From assembly GCF_002091675.1 (NCBI RefSeq), contig NZ_BDAE01000009.1, positions 1 to 64,000 on the forward strand: DNA of 64,000 nucleotides. The letters run 5' to 3'. Below the pieces are notes generated by a model. The model saw only the letters and a program-made list of their open reading frames with translations. It was not told where the DNA came from and did no database searches. The position numbers were made by a program, and so were the translations under genes. Below, piece after piece: positions 61,463-64,000 of the stretch. This stretch comes from Pseudomonas luteola NBRC 103146. Lineage in GTDB: Bacteria > Pseudomonadota > Gammaproteobacteria > Pseudomonadales > Pseudomonadaceae. Numbering within the stretch: the stretch's first letter is position 1; each line of letters opens with the position of its first letter.

Positions 61463-63387
61463 ACGTCAGTAACCTCGATGAAGTGGCGGGAAGTACGGGG
61501 TGAGAGCAGGTCATAACGCCAGAAGCTGGCGTTGGGGATAGCGCCTTCAGGTGCTGGGCAATGATCAAAGCCCAGCGCTGCATAATGTTCGGCAACCATG
61601 CCGTTCCGGTCGGTAGGGCGATATTCGCCGATGAGCGCTGCCCAGCCAGCTGCCGTCGCGCGTTTGATCAACACGTCGAGTACGGCCTCTTCTACCTGAC
61701 GGCCCAGAACGCGGCAGCTCATCAGCCAGGTATCGATAAGAAGTTCATCCTGAGCCCATGCGGTATCTGCACGTGCAAGGACCACACTGATCAGACCGTT
61801 ATCACCAAACTTGTCACTCAGGCGCACCGTAAGGGTAATGGCACGATCATCCGCTGCAAGGCGCTCGACCTCCGCTTCGCTGTAGCGGCGCGTCGTAAGG
61901 TTGAACTGATTGGTCTTGTTAATCAGCTGCGTGGTACGGATCAACTCTGCCGGGCCGATGGTGGTAGCGGTAAGAACCATCTGCAGACCGCGCAGGTAAC
62001 CTTCCATGTCGGTTGCCTGGCTCATGGCAACCTTGCGTTCGGCGTTAAGGGCGTAGTGACGGCTGCGTGCAGTGTCGTCTGTGGTGAACGAGACTGTCTC
62101 GAAATAACCGGCAGCCGCTACGCGAGCAGGGTAGTCGGCTACATCCTCGGGAAGTTCCGGCACCGCCACCTCGGGTAGCTCACGGCGAACAATGTCACGC
62201 TCAGCCGGGTTATCGTCGACAAAGACTAGGCTGTCGAGTCCGATATTGAGCATGGAGGCGATACGCCGCAGGTTGCCGGCCTTGTCTTCCCAGTTGGCGA
62301 CAAAGGCGGCGATATCGGAGCGCTTGAGACCCATTTCCGGGTGGTCGAACGCCGCTTCAGCTACTGCCAGATCGTTCTTGCTACAGACCGCGAGAATGAT
62401 GCCTCGTTTGGCCAGCTTCCCTGCGTAATGCTGGAATGCCAGAAACGCTTCACCGGCCGGTGATCCCTGGCCTATCTGGATGCCATGAACACCATCGTCG
62501 CCAATCACGCCGCCCCACAGAGTGTTATCAAGGTCCAAAACCAGGCACTTGCGTGAGAGACCGACCCCGGCAGCAGCAACCCTTGCCAGCTGATCGCCAT
62601 AAAGGGGGGCCAGCGTTGGGCTGACCAGCTGTTTGGCTTGGTGCCACCGCACAGGCTCAGCCAGACCGGTGCCATACATCCCTTGTGCAGCTTGCCACGC
62701 CAGGTCCATCAGCAGTACACCTTCTTCCTTTGCCGCTGCACGGATGGCGGTGTTGAGCCGCTCGATTACGGCAAAGGGCGCGGCTGGAACATGGGCTTCG
62801 AATGAGCCGAACAGCAAGGGTTCTGCAGTGACAAGCGTTTGCTGAATAACCTGCGCTGCGTAACGTTCCCGGGCGAGGCGCCAGAGGTGGCGTAACTCCT
62901 CGATACGCGTCTCAACGGCGCTTGAAACCTGCGCCTCTGATGCATCCAGGGGCAGCTGCAGAGCAGTGTCTTTTGCATCCACGGCCAACAGAATCACCTG
63001 GGGGGCAAAGGACGATAGCGCAGGGTCGTCCATTAGTAAGGCCTGTCGATACATGCCATACGGGGCAACATACACGGACAAGGCCAGACGCCGGGAGAGA
63101 CCTGCGACCCGAATGGCAGGAACGAGATGGTCCACGGTATGGGAGGAAAGCAGGGCGATGCGCAAGGGACGCAAACCCAGGGCTGCCAGATCTCCTGCTG
63201 TGGTGAGACCACTCAGTCCTTCTGCGGCAAGTTTATCCAGTCGGGCGGTAAGGGTGAAGTCGCGTCGAAATCCAGATAAGTAAGCCGCCTGACTAAGCCG
63301 CTTGGCAGGGTCTGCCTCTCGCTTGGCCTCGCTGATCGCTGCGCCGAGATCTGGATGAGGGGGAAGCCAGGGTAATAGGTCCATCAT
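61459..63387 (-). CDS. FkbH-like HAD-superfamily protein (glyceryl-ACP synthase type)
   Basis: The 642-residue protein has an N-terminal region with an SGNH-like look (LRIALLSSHTVDHLVP) and a HAD IIIC catalytic part: VLDLDNTLWGGVIGDDG (D285, D287), ILAVCSKND and LVFVDDNPAERDIVR. A GNAT-like C-terminal part follows (QLINKTNQFNLTTRRYS, ALGFDHCP). FkbH enzymes take 1,3-bisphosphoglycerate, remove phosphate and load the glyceryl group onto a carrier protein. I start at ATG 63387, since CAGGAG is placed well for it; a GTG at 63408 is also open. It overlaps the ACP gene by 4 bases. With the MBOAT gene ahead, it gives a complete activation-transfer path. Confidence 0.9.
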   Translation of the reverse strand: MMDLLPWLPPHPDLGAAISEAKREADPAKRLSQAAYLSGFRRDFTLTARLDKLAAEGLSGLTTAGDLAALGLRPLRIALLSSHTVDHLVPAIRVAGLSRRLALSVYVAPYGMYRQALLMDDPALSSFAPQVILLAVDAKDTALQLPLDASEAQVSSAVETRIEELRHLWRLARERYAAQVIQQTLVTAEPLLFGSFEAHVPAAPFAVIERLNTAIRAAAKEEGVLLMDLAWQAAQGMYGTGLAEPVRWHQAKQLVSPTLAPLYGDQLARVAAAGVGLSRKCLVLDLDNTLWGGVIGDDGVHGIQIGQGSPAGEAFLAFQHYAGKLAKRGIILAVCSKNDLAVAEAAFDHPEMGLKRSDIAAFVANWEDKAGNLRRIASMLNIGLDSLVFVDDNPAERDIVRRELPEVAVPELPEDVADYPARVAAAGYFETVSFTTDDTARSRHYALNAERKVAMSQATDMEGYLRGLQMVLTATTIGPAELIRTTQLINKTNQFNLTTRRYSEAEVERLAADDRAITLTVRLSDKFGDNGLISVVLARADTAWAQDELLIDTWLMSCRVLGRQVEEAVLDVLIKRATAAGWAALIGEYRPTDRNGMVAEHYAALGFDHCPAPEGAIPNASFWRYDLLSPRTSRHFIEVTDV

Positions 63388-63408
63388 GGAATGCTCCTGT
63401 TTCGACAC

Positions 63409-64000
63409 TTAGAACTGGAAGTAAAGAAACTCGGTCGGGGCCGCAGAGAACGCAGAGGCCAATGCAAAAAAGCCCAATACACCCAAGGTAGCGCCTAGCA
63501 CTGGCGTAGGCCGCCACGCCACGAAGGGGAACCAGTGTTCGATCCAGTTTTCCTTTGGCCGAAAGTTCAGGGCAGTGCGGAAGTGATGCATCCACTGGCC
63601 GATATTGGGCATGGTCCAGACAAAGGCCAGCAACATAGCGATGGCCAGAAAGTCGGACTTGTCGAGCTTGGTCGAGACGTCGCTCAGGCCCACCATGCCG
63701 GTGAGGATCGCCATGGCAGCGGACACGCTTTCGGCTCGGAAGAACACCATGGCCACCACCACACAGGTGAAGGTGAGCAGCAACGCAGCGACCTGATGGA
63801 TTCGGTTATCACTGTCGAGCTTCCAGCCTTTACTGACCTTATAGGCGCGCCAGCCATGGGCGACCACAAGGTAAAAACCGTGCAGTAGCCCGAACGCTAC
63901 GAATTGCCAGCCGGCCCCATGCCAGACGCCGGAAATGAACATGGTGAAAAGGGTAGGGTAGGCCACCAGCGCTACAAAGGTACCAAGCGACATTTTTCCG
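63409..64000 (-). CDS. MBOAT-family membrane O-acyltransferase (DltB/AlgI-like), 3' part only
   Basis: The frame is open to the right edge and shows the last 197 or so residues. FISGVWHGAGWQFVAFGLLHGFYLVVAHGWRAYK carries the catalytic-site His region of the DltB/AlgI/PatA branch. Several membrane helices follow (ALLLTFTCVVVAMVFFRAESV, FLAIAMLLAFVWTMP, VLGATLGVLGFFALASAF). The protein takes an acyl group from a carrier on the cytoplasmic side and passes it through the membrane. The preceding cluster genes, probably including the rest of this one, lie beyond the window. The FkbH-like gene starts 21 bp after its stop. Confidence 0.92.
   Translation of the reverse strand, partial: GKMSLGTFVALVAYPTLFTMFISGVWHGAGWQFVAFGLLHGFYLVVAHGWRAYKVSKGWKLDSDNRIHQVAALLLTFTCVVVAMVFFRAESVSAAMAILTGMVGLSDVSTKLDKSDFLAIAMLLAFVWTMPNIGQWMHHFRTALNFRPKENWIEHWFPFVAWRPTPVLGATLGVLGFFALASAFSAAPTEFLYFQF

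Noticed and set aside
1-64000. CRISPR arrays, tRNA or rRNA genes, prophage, complete IS
   Set aside because: I looked for regular direct repeats, tRNA-like cloverleaf arms and transposase or phage proteins and found none.

Overview
The window is about 64 kb of chromosomal DNA from a gammaproteobacterium, probably Pseudomonadales. Supporting features are an OsmC-YcaO fusion protein, a narGHJI operon with a NifM-like PpiC isomerase, a ydbH-ynbE-ydbL set, a HscC-type Hsp70 with its J protein, and many LysR, AraC and TetR regulators. GC looks mid-50s percent by eye, with a few clearly AT-rich gaps. The genus call is inference. No rRNA, tRNA, CRISPR array, complete insertion sequence or prophage was found.

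Layout. Positions 1-396 hold the start of a secreted GH5 glycosidase that runs off the left edge, followed by the OsmC-YcaO gene (874-3078). From 12666 down to 3243 runs a tightly overlapping minus-strand operon for respiratory nitrate reduction: narG, narH, narJ, narI, a phosphatase-fold periplasmic protein without its catalytic Cys, a PpiC isomerase and narK. Positions 13-22 kb hold small membrane proteins (DUF4870, DUF805), DUF3079, an AraC-LysE pair, a divergent TSUP/LysR pair, a DMT exporter, two acetyltransferases and an MFS carrier. Positions 22-27 kb hold a bestrophin channel, an orphan curlin-repeat amyloid-like protein, and a kexin-like serine protease with a dedicated external chaperone. 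A chemoreceptor and a HscC/J-protein pair follow, then a MITE-like element at 33.8 kb.

Positions 34-44 kb carry an old yellow enzyme with an ArsR regulator, a DUF4142 protein, a HhH protein, a ClpP-like protein, a secreted GH3-PA14 glucosidase facing a TetR gene across a clear palindrome, PaiB, a GST and a stand-alone receiver. Positions 44.4-47.5 kb are ydbL-ynbE-ydbH, which acts in phospholipid traffic to the outer membrane. Positions 47.7-50.8 kb form a small catabolic unit: a dicarboxylate-type transporter, an amidohydrolase and a divergent GntR gene with an operator candidate. Then come a YhcG-type nuclease, a second bestrophin, a LysR/DoxX/DODA-dioxygenase unit, a second AraC-LysE pair, a degenerate CheB-like protein and RNase Z.

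The right edge (60195-64000) is the most interesting part: MBOAT acyltransferase, FkbH-like HAD protein, acyl carrier protein and membrane-anchored SGNH protein, stacked with 4-base overlaps. This repeats the DltB/DltC/DltD logic of teichoic acid D-alanylation, with a FkbH glyceryl-loading enzyme where DltA would be. I infer a system that moves a glyceryl-type group from a cytoplasmic carrier protein to an envelope glycan.
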